Shown here: in pieces, positions 9,205 through 18,165 of the stretch
How positions within the stretch are numbered: the stretch's first letter is position 1
Layout of the letters: each line of letters opens with the position of its first letter
From: an uncultured Pelagibacteraceae bacterium
GTDB lineage: Bacteria > Pseudomonadota > Alphaproteobacteria > Pelagibacterales > Pelagibacteraceae
Assembly: GCA_902611145.1 (NCBI GenBank)
Contig: CACLYO010000010.1
Span: 1-37,623, forward strand
Direction of reading: 5' to 3'
Length of the DNA: 37,623 bases
Program-made: the position numbers and the translations under genes
The notes under the pieces: generated by a model
What the model saw: the letters and a program-made list of their open reading frames with translations, nothing else
Told to the model about the DNA's origin: nothing
The model's database searches: none

Positions 9205-10025
9205 AAAATTTAACTGTAAAATGTGAAGATTTAGACATATCAAATACTAATAAATTTTGTTTAATAGCTGGTCCATGTCAACTTGAATCTGAACAACACG
9301 CTTTGGACATGTCTGGAAAAATTAAAGAGATTACATCCAAACTTAATATTGGTTTTATTTATAAAACGTCTTTTGATAAGGCGAACAGAACAAGCTTGAA
9401 AGGAAAAAGAGGTATAGGTTTAGAACAATCTTTGCCAATATTTGATAAAATTAAAAAAGAGATGAATGTTCCAATACTCACTGATATTCACAATACTGAA
9501 CAATGTTCAATTGTTGCAGACCATGTTGATATTTTACAAATTCCAGCCTTCCTTTGCAGACAAACAGATTTATTAATAGCAGCAGCAAAAACCAAAAAAA
9601 TTATTAATGTAAAAAAAGGTCAATTTTTAGCACCTTGGGATATGGTTAACGTGACAAAGAAAATTTCAGAATCTGGTAACAATAATATTCTTGTAACTGA
9701 AAGAGGTGCAAGTTTTGGATACAACACATTAGTTTCTGATATGAGATCTTTACCAATAATGGCTAAAAATGGTTACCCAGTTATTTTTGATGCAACACAT
9801 TCCGTTCAACAACCTGGTGGACTAGGTGAAAAAAGTGGAGGTCAAAGAGAATTTGTTGAACATTTATCAAGAGCAGCAGTGGCAGTAGGTGTTGCAGGTA
9901 TATTTATGGAAACTCACCAAGATCCTGATAATGCACCATCAGATGGCCCTAATATGATTCCATTATCTAATCTTGAAAGTTTATTAAAACAATTAACAGA
10001 AATTGATAACGTAATAAAAAAATAA
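9201..10025 (+). CDS. kdsA: 3-deoxy-8-phosphooctulonate synthase (KDO-8-P synthase)
   Basis: 274 residues. Condenses phosphoenolpyruvate with arabinose 5-phosphate to give KDO-8-phosphate for the lipopolysaccharide core. Motifs: AGPCQLES at residues 23-30, [83 protein letters not shown] and the late [16 protein letters not shown]. The NVKKGQ region has Asn where metal-dependent forms have Cys, which suggests the metal-independent class. Coupled to pyrG by a 4-bp overlap and 3 bp ahead of eno. Confidence 0.97.
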   Translation: MKNLTVKCEDLDISNTNKFCLIAGPCQLESEQHALDMSGKIKEITSKLNIGFIYKTSFDKANRTSLKGKRGIGLEQSLPIFDKIKKEMNVPILTDIHNTEQCSIVADHVDILQIPAFLCRQTDLLIAAAKTKKIINVKKGQFLAPWDMVNVTKKISESGNNNILVTERGASFGYNTLVSDMRSLPIMAKNGYPVIFDATHSVQQPGGLGEKSGGQREFVEHLSRAAVAVGVAGIFMETHQDPDNAPSDGPNMIPLSNLESLLKQLTEIDNVIKK

Positions 10026-10028
10026 CTA

Positions 10029-11294
10029 GTGAGTAAAATTAACAAAGTTTATGCAAGGCAAGTCTTTGATAGTAGAGGAAATCCAACTGTTGAAGCTGAA
10101 GTTATTTTACAAGATGGTTCAGTTGGAAATGCAATTGTCCCATCGGGTGCATCAACTGGTCGTTATGAAGCTCACGAACTTAGAGATAAAAATAAAAATT
10201 ATTTGAATAAAAGTGTTTTCGAAGCTGTAAACAATATAAATAATAAAATTTCTGTAGCATTAATAAATAAAAGTTCAACAAATCAAAATGAAATTGATAA
10301 AATATTAATAAATTTGGACGGAACAGAAAATAAATCAAATATTGGTGCAAATGCTATCTTAGCAGTATCAATCGCAAATCTAAAAGCTGCTGCAAAATTT
10401 TCAAAAAGAGAAATATATAGATATATAAATAATGGTGGAATGAATAATATTAACTATCAAGAAAAATTTAAAAACGTAGGAATAACTGAGCCTACTTTTT
10501 TAATACCTTATCCCTTAATGAATATTATTAATGGAGGTGCACATGCTAATAATTCTTTAGAAATTCAAGAATTTATGATTAGACCGGATGGAGCAAAAAG
10601 TTTTAAAGACTGTATGCAGATGTCTTTTTTAGTAATTCAAAATTTAAAAAAGAATTTAGAAGATAAAAAAATTTCTACAAGTGTAGGCGATGAAGGTGGA
10701 TTTGCTCCATCTCTAGGTTCTGATGAAGAGGCAATTGAAATTATAATGAAATCAATATCTTCTGCCGGATTTAAACCAGGCAAAGATATATCAATTTGTT
10801 TAGATGTGGCTGCAAATGAATTAAAAACACCTAAAAGTGTAGAGTACTTTGTAGGTTTATCTAAAAAATATCCAATAAAATCCATAGAAGATCCATTTTC
10901 AGAAGATGATTGGAGTAACTGGAACAAATTAACTGAAAAAATTGATATACAAATAGTTGGTGATGACTTATTTGTCACAAATAAAAAAAAATTGGAAAGA
11001 GGTATTAAGGAAAAATCTGCCAACTCTATTTTAATAAAACCAAATCAAATTGGAACAGTAAGCGAAACACTAGAAACAATTTTACTAGCTCAAAATAGTG
11101 GTTTTAGAACGATTATTTCTCACAGGTCAGGTGACTCAGAAGATACATTTATTGCAGATTTGGCTGTTGCGACAAATTCCTCTCAAATAAAAACTGGCTC
11201 ATTAGCAAGATCTGAAAGAGTGGCTAAATATAACCGTTTATTAAAAATAGAAGAACAACTTGGAAATAAAGCAAAAATGAATAAGATTCATTAA
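10029..11294 (+). CDS. eno: Enolase (GTG start)
   Basis: 421 residues. Interconverts 2-phosphoglycerate and phosphoenolpyruvate. The start is GTG at 10029, three bases after the kdsA stop; the N terminus MSKINKVYARQVFDSRGNPTVEAE aligns with the family, so no upstream ATG is needed. Motifs: GAIVPSGASTGRYEA-like region (here NAIVPSGASTGRYEAHE), NGGAHANN, EFMIRP, GDEGGFAPSL, SIEDPFSEDDW, VGDDLFVTN, SILIKPNQIGTVSET and SHRSGDSEDTFIADLAV. Supplies PEP to the neighbouring kdsA product. Its stop overlaps the ftsB start by one base. Confidence 0.98.
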   Translation: MSKINKVYARQVFDSRGNPTVEAEVILQDGSVGNAIVPSGASTGRYEAHELRDKNKNYLNKSVFEAVNNINNKISVALINKSSTNQNEIDKILINLDGTENKSNIGANAILAVSIANLKAAAKFSKREIYRYINNGGMNNINYQEKFKNVGITEPTFLIPYPLMNIINGGAHANNSLEIQEFMIRPDGAKSFKDCMQMSFLVIQNLKKNLEDKKISTSVGDEGGFAPSLGSDEEAIEIIMKSISSAGFKPGKDISICLDVAANELKTPKSVEYFVGLSKKYPIKSIEDPFSEDDWSNWNKLTEKIDIQIVGDDLFVTNKKKLERGIKEKSANSILIKPNQIGTVSETLETILLAQNSGFRTIISHRSGDSEDTFIADLAVATNSSQIKTGSLARSERVAKYNRLLKIEEQLGNKAKMNKIH

Positions 11295-11593
11295 TGCTAG
11301 CAAAATTAAGAAAAAACTATCCTTTAATTATCTCAATTTTTTTGATCATATATTTTTTAGTTAATTTATTTGGAGGGGAAAGAGGGTTATTTTCTTATAT
11401 TCAAAAAAAAGAAACTATTCACAAGTTAAAAATAAAAGAAAATGAACTAACAAAAAAAATTATTGATCTTGAACATATAAATTCACTATTATCAGATAAT
11501 TTGGACCCAGATTATATTGATATCTTGATAAGAGAAAAATTTATGTTTGGAAAAAAAGGTGAAAGTACTTATATAGTTAATAATGACAGTTAG
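11294..11593 (+). CDS. ftsB: FtsB/DivIC-family cell division protein (septum formation initiator)
   Basis: 99 residues. One transmembrane segment at about residues 9-28 ([20 protein letters not shown]) is followed by a coiled-coil stretch ([24 protein letters not shown]) and a C-terminal [21 protein letters not shown], the usual FtsB ending (family pattern D-x-D/E-x-x-E-E-x-A-R-x-x-L/F-x-x-x-x-x-x-E). FtsB joins FtsL and FtsQ in the divisome. Location directly after eno is conserved in Proteobacteria. The stop lies inside the start of lipA (11-bp overlap). Confidence 0.85.
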   Translation: MLAKLRKNYPLIISIFLIIYFLVNLFGGERGLFSYIQKKETIHKLKIKENELTKKIIDLEHINSLLSDNLDPDYIDILIREKFMFGKKGESTYIVNNDS

Positions 11594-12521
11594 ACACCCA
11601 GAAAAAATAAATAAACCTATAAATCCAATTAAAAAGAAACCAAATTGGATACGGTCAAAACTTATAAATAGTAAAGAGTTTTTTTTAACAAAAAGTATAG
11701 TTAATCAGCATAAATTAAAAACTGTTTGCCAAGAAGCAAATTGCCCAAATATCACCGAATGTTGGAGTAAAAGGCATGCAACTTTTTTAATTATGGGAGA
11801 GATATGCACTAGAGCTTGTGCTTTTTGTGATGTTGCAACCGGTAAGCCTAAACCACTTAATCCCTTAGAACCACTAAGCATTGCTTTTGCAGTTAAAAAA
11901 CTAAATTTAAAGCATACTGTAATAACCTCAGTAGATAGAGATGATCTAGTTGATGGAGGAGCTAATCATTTTCATGATGTTATTATTGAAACAAGAAAAC
12001 AAAATCCTGAAACTACTATAGAAGTTTTAACACCTGACTTTTTAAGAAAGGGAGACTCTTATAAAATTGTTGTTGATGCTAAACCAGATGTTTTTAATCA
12101 CAACATTGAAACTGTACCAGGCTTATATAGACAAGTAAGACCTGGTTCTAGATATTTTTCTTCGTTAGAGCTTTTAAAAAATACAAAAAAAATAAATAAA
12201 AATATTTTTACTAAATCAGGATTGATGGTTGGGCTAGGTGAAAATAAAGATGAAATTGTTCAAGTAATGGATGACTTAAGATCTGCTGAAGTTGATTTTT
12301 TAACCATCGGTCAATATTTACAACCTTCTACCAAACATCACCCATTAGAAAGATATTATAAACCTGAAGAGTTTGACGAATTAAAAACAATTGCGATGTC
12401 CAAAGGTTTTTTATTAGTATCATCATCACCGCTAACAAGATCTTCTTATCATGCAGATGAAGACTTTGCTGCACTTCAAAAAAATAGAATAGCCCAAACT
12501 AATGCCCAAAGCATCAGTTAA
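11583..12521 (+). CDS. lipA: Lipoyl synthase (radical SAM)
   Basis: 312 residues, normal length. Inserts two sulphur atoms into octanoyl groups on lipoyl domains. The auxiliary [4Fe-4S] cluster ligands Cys49, Cys54, Cys60 ([12 protein letters not shown]) and the radical-SAM ligands Cys75, Cys79, Cys82 (CTRACAFC) are all present, as are [21 protein letters not shown]-type motif ([19 protein letters not shown]), [10 protein letters not shown] and the C-terminal RSSYHADE with the cluster-ligating serine. Overlaps ftsB by 11 bp and ratA by 20 bp. In many Alphaproteobacteria pdhA-pdhB-pdhC-lpd sit between ftsB and lipA; here they are missing. Confidence 0.97.
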   Translation: MTVRHPEKINKPINPIKKKPNWIRSKLINSKEFFLTKSIVNQHKLKTVCQEANCPNITECWSKRHATFLIMGEICTRACAFCDVATGKPKPLNPLEPLSIAFAVKKLNLKHTVITSVDRDDLVDGGANHFHDVIIETRKQNPETTIEVLTPDFLRKGDSYKIVVDAKPDVFNHNIETVPGLYRQVRPGSRYFSSLELLKNTKKINKNIFTKSGLMVGLGENKDEIVQVMDDLRSAEVDFLTIGQYLQPSTKHHPLERYYKPEEFDELKTIAMSKGFLLVSSSPLTRSSYHADEDFAALQKNRIAQTNAQSIS

Positions 12522-12951
12522 AAGATCTATCGAATGTAAAAAAGAACAATTAATTGATTTAGTTTTAGACATAGAAAAATATCCAGATTTTGTTCCTTTT
12601 TGTATGGGAGCAAAAGTACATGAAAAAAAAGAACAGGGTGATTTATTATTGATAATTGCTGATTTAACCATTGGCAAAGGTCCATTTAAGGATACTTATA
12701 AAAGTGATGTTAAATTTAATAAAAAAAAAGATTCCATATATGTAACAAATCTTGACGGACCTCTGAAACATTTAGAAAATAAATGGCAATTTAAAGAAGA
12801 AAATAAAATTACCAAAGTTTCATTTGAGGTTGATTTTGAACTGAAAAATGATTTTTTAAATATTGTTATGACTAAATCTTTTCAATTTGGTTTAGATAAA
12901 ATTGCTGATGCTTTTGAAGAAAGAGCAAAAAAACTATTTAGCAAAACTTAA
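12502..12951 (+). CDS. RatA/Coq10-like START-domain protein
   Basis: 149 residues, single polyketide-cyclase/START-type domain (SRPBCC fold). The N terminus [30 protein letters not shown] is the typical opening of the Coq10/RatA group, and the C-terminal helix [27 protein letters not shown] is also typical. Coq10 homologues bind ubiquinone or its precursors and support respiration; the E. coli homologue RatA was reported to bind 50S ribosomal subunits. The conserved location after lipA in Alphaproteobacteria supports a Coq10-like role here. It overlaps lipA by 20 bp and runs tail to tail into pncC with an 18-bp overlap. Confidence 0.85.
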   Translation: MPKASVKRSIECKKEQLIDLVLDIEKYPDFVPFCMGAKVHEKKEQGDLLLIIADLTIGKGPFKDTYKSDVKFNKKKDSIYVTNLDGPLKHLENKWQFKEENKITKVSFEVDFELKNDFLNIVMTKSFQFGLDKIADAFEERAKKLFSKT

Positions 12952-13407
12952 AATTAGATTTAAAGCCTTATTAACAGTAGATTTTTGAATTGAGACTCTT
13001 TTTTTATTTTTAAATAAGTGTTTTTTAATCAATATTTTATTACCTTTTTTAATACCAATAAATACTAGACCTACTGGTTTTTGTTTAGTTCCACCTTTAG
13101 GTCCTGCAACTCCTGTAATTGATAGAGAAATATTAGTTTTACTAATTTTATTTAAATTTTTGACCATTGATAAACAAGTTTCATAGCTAACCGCACCATG
13201 CTTCATTATTATTTTTTTTGGAATTTTAAGTGTATTTATTTTAGATTGATTAGAATAGGTGACTAAACCAAGCGTAAAAACCTTAGAAGAACCACTAATT
13301 GAAGTTATTGTGCTTGAAAGTAAACCACCAGTACAAGATTCGGCAAATGAAACTTTAAGTTTTTTTTTGCTTAATAATTTTACTAATTTTTGAGAAAGTT
13401 TTTTCAT
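12934..13407 (-). CDS. pncC: CinA C-terminal domain protein, nicotinamide-nucleotide amidase
   Basis: 157 residues, the size of a stand-alone CinA C-terminal (PncC) domain; the N-terminal molybdopterin-binding-like domain of full CinA is absent. Signature SFAESCTGGLLSS at residues 20-32 with the catalytic Ser, then GLVTYSNQSK, GAVSYET and SITGVAGPKGGTKQKPVGLVFIG. PncC deamidates nicotinamide mononucleotide to nicotinic acid mononucleotide for NAD recycling. Last gene of the ispDF-pgpA-pncC unit, overlapping pgpA by 4 bp and the convergent ratA by 18 bp. Confidence 0.92.
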   Translation of the reverse strand: MKKLSQKLVKLLSKKKLKVSFAESCTGGLLSSTITSISGSSKVFTLGLVTYSNQSKINTLKIPKKIIMKHGAVSYETCLSMVKNLNKISKTNISLSITGVAGPKGGTKQKPVGLVFIGIKKGNKILIKKHLFKNKKRVSIQKSTVNKALNLILSFAK

Positions 13408-13898
13408 GAAATAAAAACCATATACAAAACAAGAACAGCTACAACGTATAATCCAGCTGCAACGTCATCCATAATCACTCCAAAACTGTTCTTAAAATTT
13501 TTATCGTAGTAGCTTATAGGGTAGGGTTTTACTATGTCGAAAATTCTAAATAAAATAAACATAATGAAATAAAATGTTAAGACTTGGCTAGTTTCTTTTG
13601 TACCTTCATGAGCAATTTCATAAAGACATATAGGAATAGATTGACCAATGAATTCATCGATGACAACTTCTTTAGGATCTTTATTATCTAAATTTTTTAT
13701 AAAAATATTTACTGCATAAAGAGCTATTAAGAATATTATTATTACAGATATTAAAACAAAATTTGGTGAAATTTTTAAAATATGAAGTAAAAAAAATAAA
13801 AATATAGTTGTAACTAACGATGCAACGCTACCTGGTATTTTTTTAATTTTTCCAATACCAAAAAGAGTAACAAATAAAAAAATAATTTTACTAATCAT
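13404..13898 (-). CDS. pgpA: Phosphatidylglycerophosphatase A
   Basis: 164 residues, normal for PgpA. Dephosphorylates phosphatidylglycerol phosphate to phosphatidylglycerol in the inner membrane. Motifs: GIGKIKKIPGSVASL near the N terminus (family G-x-G-x-x-P-x-x-P-G-T-x-G-S-L), VIDEFIGQSIP around residue 75 and FGVIMDDVAAGLYV near the end, where the paired Asp are the probable metal ligands; DIVKPYPISYYDK precedes this. Four hydrophobic segments are visible. Overlaps ispDF by 8 bp and pncC by 4 bp. Confidence 0.93.
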   Translation of the reverse strand: MISKIIFLFVTLFGIGKIKKIPGSVASLVTTIFLFFLLHILKISPNFVLISVIIIFLIALYAVNIFIKNLDNKDPKEVVIDEFIGQSIPICLYEIAHEGTKETSQVLTFYFIMFILFRIFDIVKPYPISYYDKNFKNSFGVIMDDVAAGLYVVAVLVLYMVFIS

Positions 13899-14997
13899 AT
13901 TTCGTAACTGAAGTTATCACTTCGCAGGCAATAGCTTTCTCTTTTCCAATTAAACCTAATTTTTCTGTTGTTTTGCCCTTTATATTAATTTGATTTTTTT
14001 GTATTTCACAAATATCTGAAATCAGTTGAATCATTTTTTTTTTAAATTTTGAAATTTTTGGTGTTTGTGTAATTATGTTTATATCAAGATTATTTATATA
14101 GTAATCTTTTAATTTTATTTCATTAATAATTTTTTTTAAAAGAATCGTAGATCTTATATTTTTATATTTTTTATTTTTGTCAGAAAATTTTTGACCAATA
14201 TCTCCCATATTGCATGCTCCAAGAATAGAATCTGTAATTGCATGTAATACAGGGTCACCATCAGAATGTCCTAAAGTTCCTAAATTTGATTTAATTTTTA
14301 AACCACCCAAGTATAACTTTCTTCCAGGAACCAATCTATGAACATCAAACCCAATACCATAAAAAATTTTCTTTTGTTTAATATCTTTTTTGTATGTAAT
14401 TTTATAATTTGTATTTTCACCTCTAATGAATTTTATTTTAAGGTTTCTATCAATAAATAATGTAGCTTCATCTTGAACATTTTTTTTATTATTTAATGCA
14501 ATTTTATATAAATCTTTGAACCTAAATCCTTGAGGTGTTTGCGTTAAAAGAGCATTTTTTCTTAGCAAATTATATATAGTATTTTTAAAATTATATTTTA
14601 TGGAGTCTGTTGCATTTGTATAAGGTACAACTGCTTTATTTTTTTTTAAATAATTAAGAATATTTTTTAGTATTTTAATTGAAAAGTTTGGTCGAGCAGA
14701 ATCATGTATCAATACATTTTTTACATTTAATTTTTTTGCATATTTTAACCCTATTAATGATGAATCGCTTCTTTCCCTCCCACCTTTGATTATTTTAATT
14801 TTTTTAGAAAATTTTCTTTTGATAAAAAAGTTATTTTTAACAACTAGAATAACATGTTTAAAAAGACCTGATTTTAGAACCTTATCTACTGAATGTTCAT
14901 AAATAGGTTTGTTTTTATACAATATATATTGCTTAGGTTTGTTAGATTTAAACCTTTTGCTTTGTCCCGCAGCTAGTATTATAAAACAATTACTCAT
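13891..14997 (-). CDS. ispDF: Bifunctional IspD-IspF enzyme of the MEP isoprenoid pathway
   Basis: 368 residues with two fused domains, the usual alphaproteobacterial form. Residues 1 to about 205 are IspD (MEP cytidylyltransferase): ILAAGQSKRFKSNKPKQY at 7-24 and HDSARP at 98-103, with TQTPQGF later. Residues about 212-368 are IspF (MEcPP synthase): GFDVHRLVPG with metal ligands Asp218 and His220, LGHSDGDPVLHAITDSILGA with His252, and the C-terminal KGKTTEKLGLIGKEKAIAC. Together they carry out non-adjacent steps of isoprenoid precursor synthesis. The ATG is only 34 bp from the divergent ntrY start. The dusB and ntrBC genes often found beside ispDF in related bacteria are absent. Confidence 0.97.
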   Translation of the reverse strand: MSNCFIILAAGQSKRFKSNKPKQYILYKNKPIYEHSVDKVLKSGLFKHVILVVKNNFFIKRKFSKKIKIIKGGRERSDSSLIGLKYAKKLNVKNVLIHDSARPNFSIKILKNILNYLKKNKAVVPYTNATDSIKYNFKNTIYNLLRKNALLTQTPQGFRFKDLYKIALNNKKNVQDEATLFIDRNLKIKFIRGENTNYKITYKKDIKQKKIFYGIGFDVHRLVPGRKLYLGGLKIKSNLGTLGHSDGDPVLHAITDSILGACNMGDIGQKFSDKNKKYKNIRSTILLKKIINEIKLKDYYINNLDINIITQTPKISKFKKKMIQLISDICEIQKNQINIKGKTTEKLGLIGKEKAIACEVITSVTKYD

Positions 14998-15031
14998 ATC
15001 AATATATTTGAGATTATAAAATTATTACATA

Positions 15032-16819
15032 ATGTTTGAATTTATCAAAAAGAATATATTTATTATTTTAATTTTCTTTGTCACCTTATTTGTTGGTTTT
15101 TTCACATTTTTAACATTTATTGGCAAAAGTTTTATTGAATTAAATGATGCAAATCTACAATATTTGTTAATAGCAAATATAATCTTGCTTATATTCTTCT
15201 TTCTTTATGTTTTTATAGAAATTAAAAAGTCTATAAAAAATGACATTGATGTTGAGGGCTCCAAATCAAATAAAAAATATATTACTTTTTTTGCCTTATT
15301 TACATTAATACCTTCAATATTAATTTCTATTTTTTCACTTTTTTTATTTTCTTTTGCCCTAGAAAAATATTTTGATAAAAAAATTACAACCACAGTTAAT
15401 AACTCATATGAACTGGCTAAGAAATATGTTCAAGATGTGAGAAATAAAATTGAGTCTGATATTATAATGATTGCGTTTGATATAAATAAAAGTGGAAATA
15501 TTTATAAAAGTAAACCAAAAGATTTTTTAGTATTTTTAAGAAATCAAAAAATATTAAGAGAGGTTGATGAAATTCATATAATTAATGATGAGAAAAAAAT
15601 AATAATGTCAACATTAAGCAATTTAAATAAATTTAATCCTCCTCCAGATAATGCCTTTAATTTAGTTTTAAATGACGATAGACCCCTAAAAATTATAAAT
15701 GCTTTTGAAAATAGATCCTCAGCAATACTTAAGCTACCCAATTATAAAAACACATATATATATGTTGTTAAATTTTTAGAAAAGGATATTTCTCAGTATT
15801 TAACAGAGTCTCAAGAAGCTCTTAATTTTTATTATAGAGTAGAGAATAAAAGGTCAGGAATTAAAATTTCTTTTGCTCTAATTTATCTAATAGTTGTTTC
15901 ATTGATGCTATTTTTATCAGTAAGTATAGCAATTAGATTTTCATCTAGATTTTTCAGATCTATAAATAATTTAATTTCTGCATCCAAAAATATCGGAAAG
16001 GGAAATTTAGATGTAAAAGTTCCTGAAGTGAAAACTGATAAAGAATTGGAAATATTAAATAAAAATTTTAATTTAATGACACAAAAACTTAAATCACAAC
16101 AAGATAAACTATTACTTAACGAACGTCATGAAGCTTGGGAAAGTGTTGCACGTAAACTTGCTCACGAAATTAAGAATCCACTAACTCCAATTCAATTAAT
16201 TGTTGATAGATTAAATTCTAAATTTTCTAAATTTTTAGATAGCCAGCAAGATAAAAGAAATTTTGATGAAAATCTTAAAACTATAAATAAGCAAATTAAA
16301 CAAATAGAAAATTTAGTTAATGAGTTTTCAGATTTTGCTCGGATGCCAAAACCAATATTTAAAGAATATAATTTAATAAAAATAATTAATGAAAATATAT
16401 CATTAATGAGCGAGCTTGATTCTACTGTTAATATAAGTTTTAAATGTAAAGAAGAAAATATTTTTATAAAATGTGATGCTGAACAGTTAAATAGAATTTT
16501 TATTAATTTATTAAAAAATTCTATTGAGAGTATTAATGAAAAATTTGCAAAACAACCTGATTTTACTAAGAAAATTGATATAGAAATTAGTGTAAAAGAT
16601 GATTATATAGAAATCTGTATAACCGATAATGGCACTGGATTTGAAGATAAAGATTTAAACAATATTCTTAAACCATACTTTACAACAAAAAAAAACGGGA
16701 GTGGTTTAGGTTTACCAATAGTTAATAAAATAATTAATGATCATAATGGTACTTTAAAAGTTTTACCCAATTTAACAGGAGCAAAAATAGAAATAAATCT
16801 ACCTAAACATGTCCACTGA
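15032..16819 (+). CDS. ntrY: NtrY-like membrane sensor histidine kinase (no PAS domain seen)
   Basis: 595 residues. Three N-terminal transmembrane segments (about 8-32, 43-63, 83-110), a periplasmic sensor region (about 111-278) and a fourth segment (about 279-301). A HAMP linker follows (about 302-355), then the HisKA helix with phospho-acceptor His378 (ARKLAHEIKNPLTPIQL) and an ATP-binding domain with N-box Asn496, DNGTGF at 532-537 and GSGLGLPIV at 556-564. This matches NtrY, which senses nitrogen or redox state and phosphorylates NtrX. HAMP runs almost directly into HisKA, so the PAS domain of longer NtrY proteins (700-plus residues) seems to be missing. Overlaps ntrX by 11 bp. Confidence 0.9.
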   Translation: MFEFIKKNIFIILIFFVTLFVGFFTFLTFIGKSFIELNDANLQYLLIANIILLIFFFLYVFIEIKKSIKNDIDVEGSKSNKKYITFFALFTLIPSILISIFSLFLFSFALEKYFDKKITTTVNNSYELAKKYVQDVRNKIESDIIMIAFDINKSGNIYKSKPKDFLVFLRNQKILREVDEIHIINDEKKIIMSTLSNLNKFNPPPDNAFNLVLNDDRPLKIINAFENRSSAILKLPNYKNTYIYVVKFLEKDISQYLTESQEALNFYYRVENKRSGIKISFALIYLIVVSLMLFLSVSIAIRFSSRFFRSINNLISASKNIGKGNLDVKVPEVKTDKELEILNKNFNLMTQKLKSQQDKLLLNERHEAWESVARKLAHEIKNPLTPIQLIVDRLNSKFSKFLDSQQDKRNFDENLKTINKQIKQIENLVNEFSDFARMPKPIFKEYNLIKIINENISLMSELDSTVNISFKCKEENIFIKCDAEQLNRIFINLLKNSIESINEKFAKQPDFTKKIDIEISVKDDYIEICITDNGTGFEDKDLNNILKPYFTTKKNGSGLGLPIVNKIINDHNGTLKVLPNLTGAKIEINLPKHVH

Positions 16820-18164
16820 AATACTAATAATTGATGATAATGCTGACATAAGAAGTATATTAAATGAGTTAATAAAAGATGCAGGTTATAAAACTCGTGT
16901 TGCTGCAAATTATAATCAAGCTCTTACAGAAATAGATAAAAAACTTCCCGATGTTGCTATTATTGATGTTAAACTAGATAAAGGTGACAACGATGGAATT
17001 GAACTTTTAAATCATATTAAAAAAAAAAATAAAGATATCCCGGTAATTATAATTTCAGGACATGCTAATATTGAAATGGCAGTTAAATCTTTAAAATCAG
17101 GAGCATTTGAATTTATACAAAAACCTTTTGACAAAGATAGACTAATGAATTTTGTAAAAAGAGCTGCAGAGAATTTTGATCTTAAAAAAGAAAATAAAGA
17201 ATTACAAACTAAACTATTTCATTCTTTTGAATTAATTGGTTCAAGTAATAACATTATAAAAATTAATGAACAGATTCAAAAATTATCAATAACAGAGAGT
17301 CGAGTGTTTATAAATGGTCCAACAGGTTCTGGAAAGGAATTAATAGCTAGAAAAATTCATAAACAATCTATTAGAAAACAAAAACCGTTTATAATTTTAA
17401 ATGGTGCTTTATTAGATGTTAAAAAATATGAACTTGAGCTATTTGGCGAAGAAAGATTAGATGGATCTATTTCATATGGTGCACTTGAAAAAGCTACAGG
17501 CGGTATTCTTTTAATCGATGAAGTTTCAGAAATACCTTTAGAAACACAATCTAAAATTTTGAGAGTTTTAATAGATCAAAAGTTTAAAAGAATTAATGGT
17601 AATCACGATATTAAAGTAAATGTTAGAATTATTTGTTCTTCCACTAAAGATATTAAAGAAGAAATTACAAAAGGAAATTTTAGAGAGGATTTATTTCATA
17701 GATTAAATGTTTTTCAAATAGATATAGAACCACTTAATAAAAGAGTTCAAGATATACCTTTATTAATTCAATATTTTTCAAAAAAAATTGCAGATATTTA
17801 TAATTTAAAAAAATTTAATATTGACCCAGATAATCATTACTTGATTGATTATTCTTGGCCAGGAAATGTTCGAGAGTTAAGAAATTTAATAGAACGTATA
17901 GCTATACTTTCACCAGAAAGTGATGAAAAAATATCAAATATTATTAAAGAATCATTAAAAGAGCAGAGTTTAGATGTATCTAGTTCTGAAAAATCATTAT
18001 CTGTACCGTTAAAAGAAGCTAGAGAACACTTCGAAAAAGAATATTTGACTAGTCAACTTAAAAAATTTGGTGGAAATGTATCCAAAATGGCAAAATTTAT
18101 TGGCATGGAGAGATCAGCTCTTCACAGAAAGTTAAAAGGACTTAACATTAAAGATCTTAATTAA
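16809..18164 (+). CDS. ntrX: NtrX-like response regulator with AAA+ domain lacking GAFTGA
   Basis: 451 residues. Receiver domain 1-120 with acidic pocket Asp9/Asp10, phospho-acceptor Asp53 and Lys105. AAA+ domain about 140-385: Walker A GPTGSGKE at 170-177, Walker B ILLIDE at 233-238, arginine-finger region FREDLFHRLN at 291-300 and YSWPGNVREL. C-terminal Fis-type helix-turn-helix (GGNVSKMAKFIGMERSALHRKLKGL). The GAFTGA loop that contacts sigma-54 is not present where expected; residues 213-228 read GEERLDGSISYGALEK. It probably controls promoters as a DNA-binding regulator rather than as a sigma-54 activator. One base separates it from trkA. Confidence 0.93.
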   Translation: MSTEILIIDDNADIRSILNELIKDAGYKTRVAANYNQALTEIDKKLPDVAIIDVKLDKGDNDGIELLNHIKKKNKDIPVIIISGHANIEMAVKSLKSGAFEFIQKPFDKDRLMNFVKRAAENFDLKKENKELQTKLFHSFELIGSSNNIIKINEQIQKLSITESRVFINGPTGSGKELIARKIHKQSIRKQKPFIILNGALLDVKKYELELFGEERLDGSISYGALEKATGGILLIDEVSEIPLETQSKILRVLIDQKFKRINGNHDIKVNVRIICSSTKDIKEEITKGNFREDLFHRLNVFQIDIEPLNKRVQDIPLLIQYFSKKIADIYNLKKFNIDPDNHYLIDYSWPGNVRELRNLIERIAILSPESDEKISNIIKESLKEQSLDVSSSEKSLSVPLKEAREHFEKEYLTSQLKKFGGNVSKMAKFIGMERSALHRKLKGLNIKDLN

Positions 18165-18165
18165 A

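Noticed and set aside
10637-11023. 128-codon open frame on the minus strand inside eno
   Set aside because: It is fully antisense to conserved enolase coding sequence, has no recognisable family and no ribosome site; the same holds for the other antisense frames inside trkA, aapJ, aapQ, aapM, aapP and valS.
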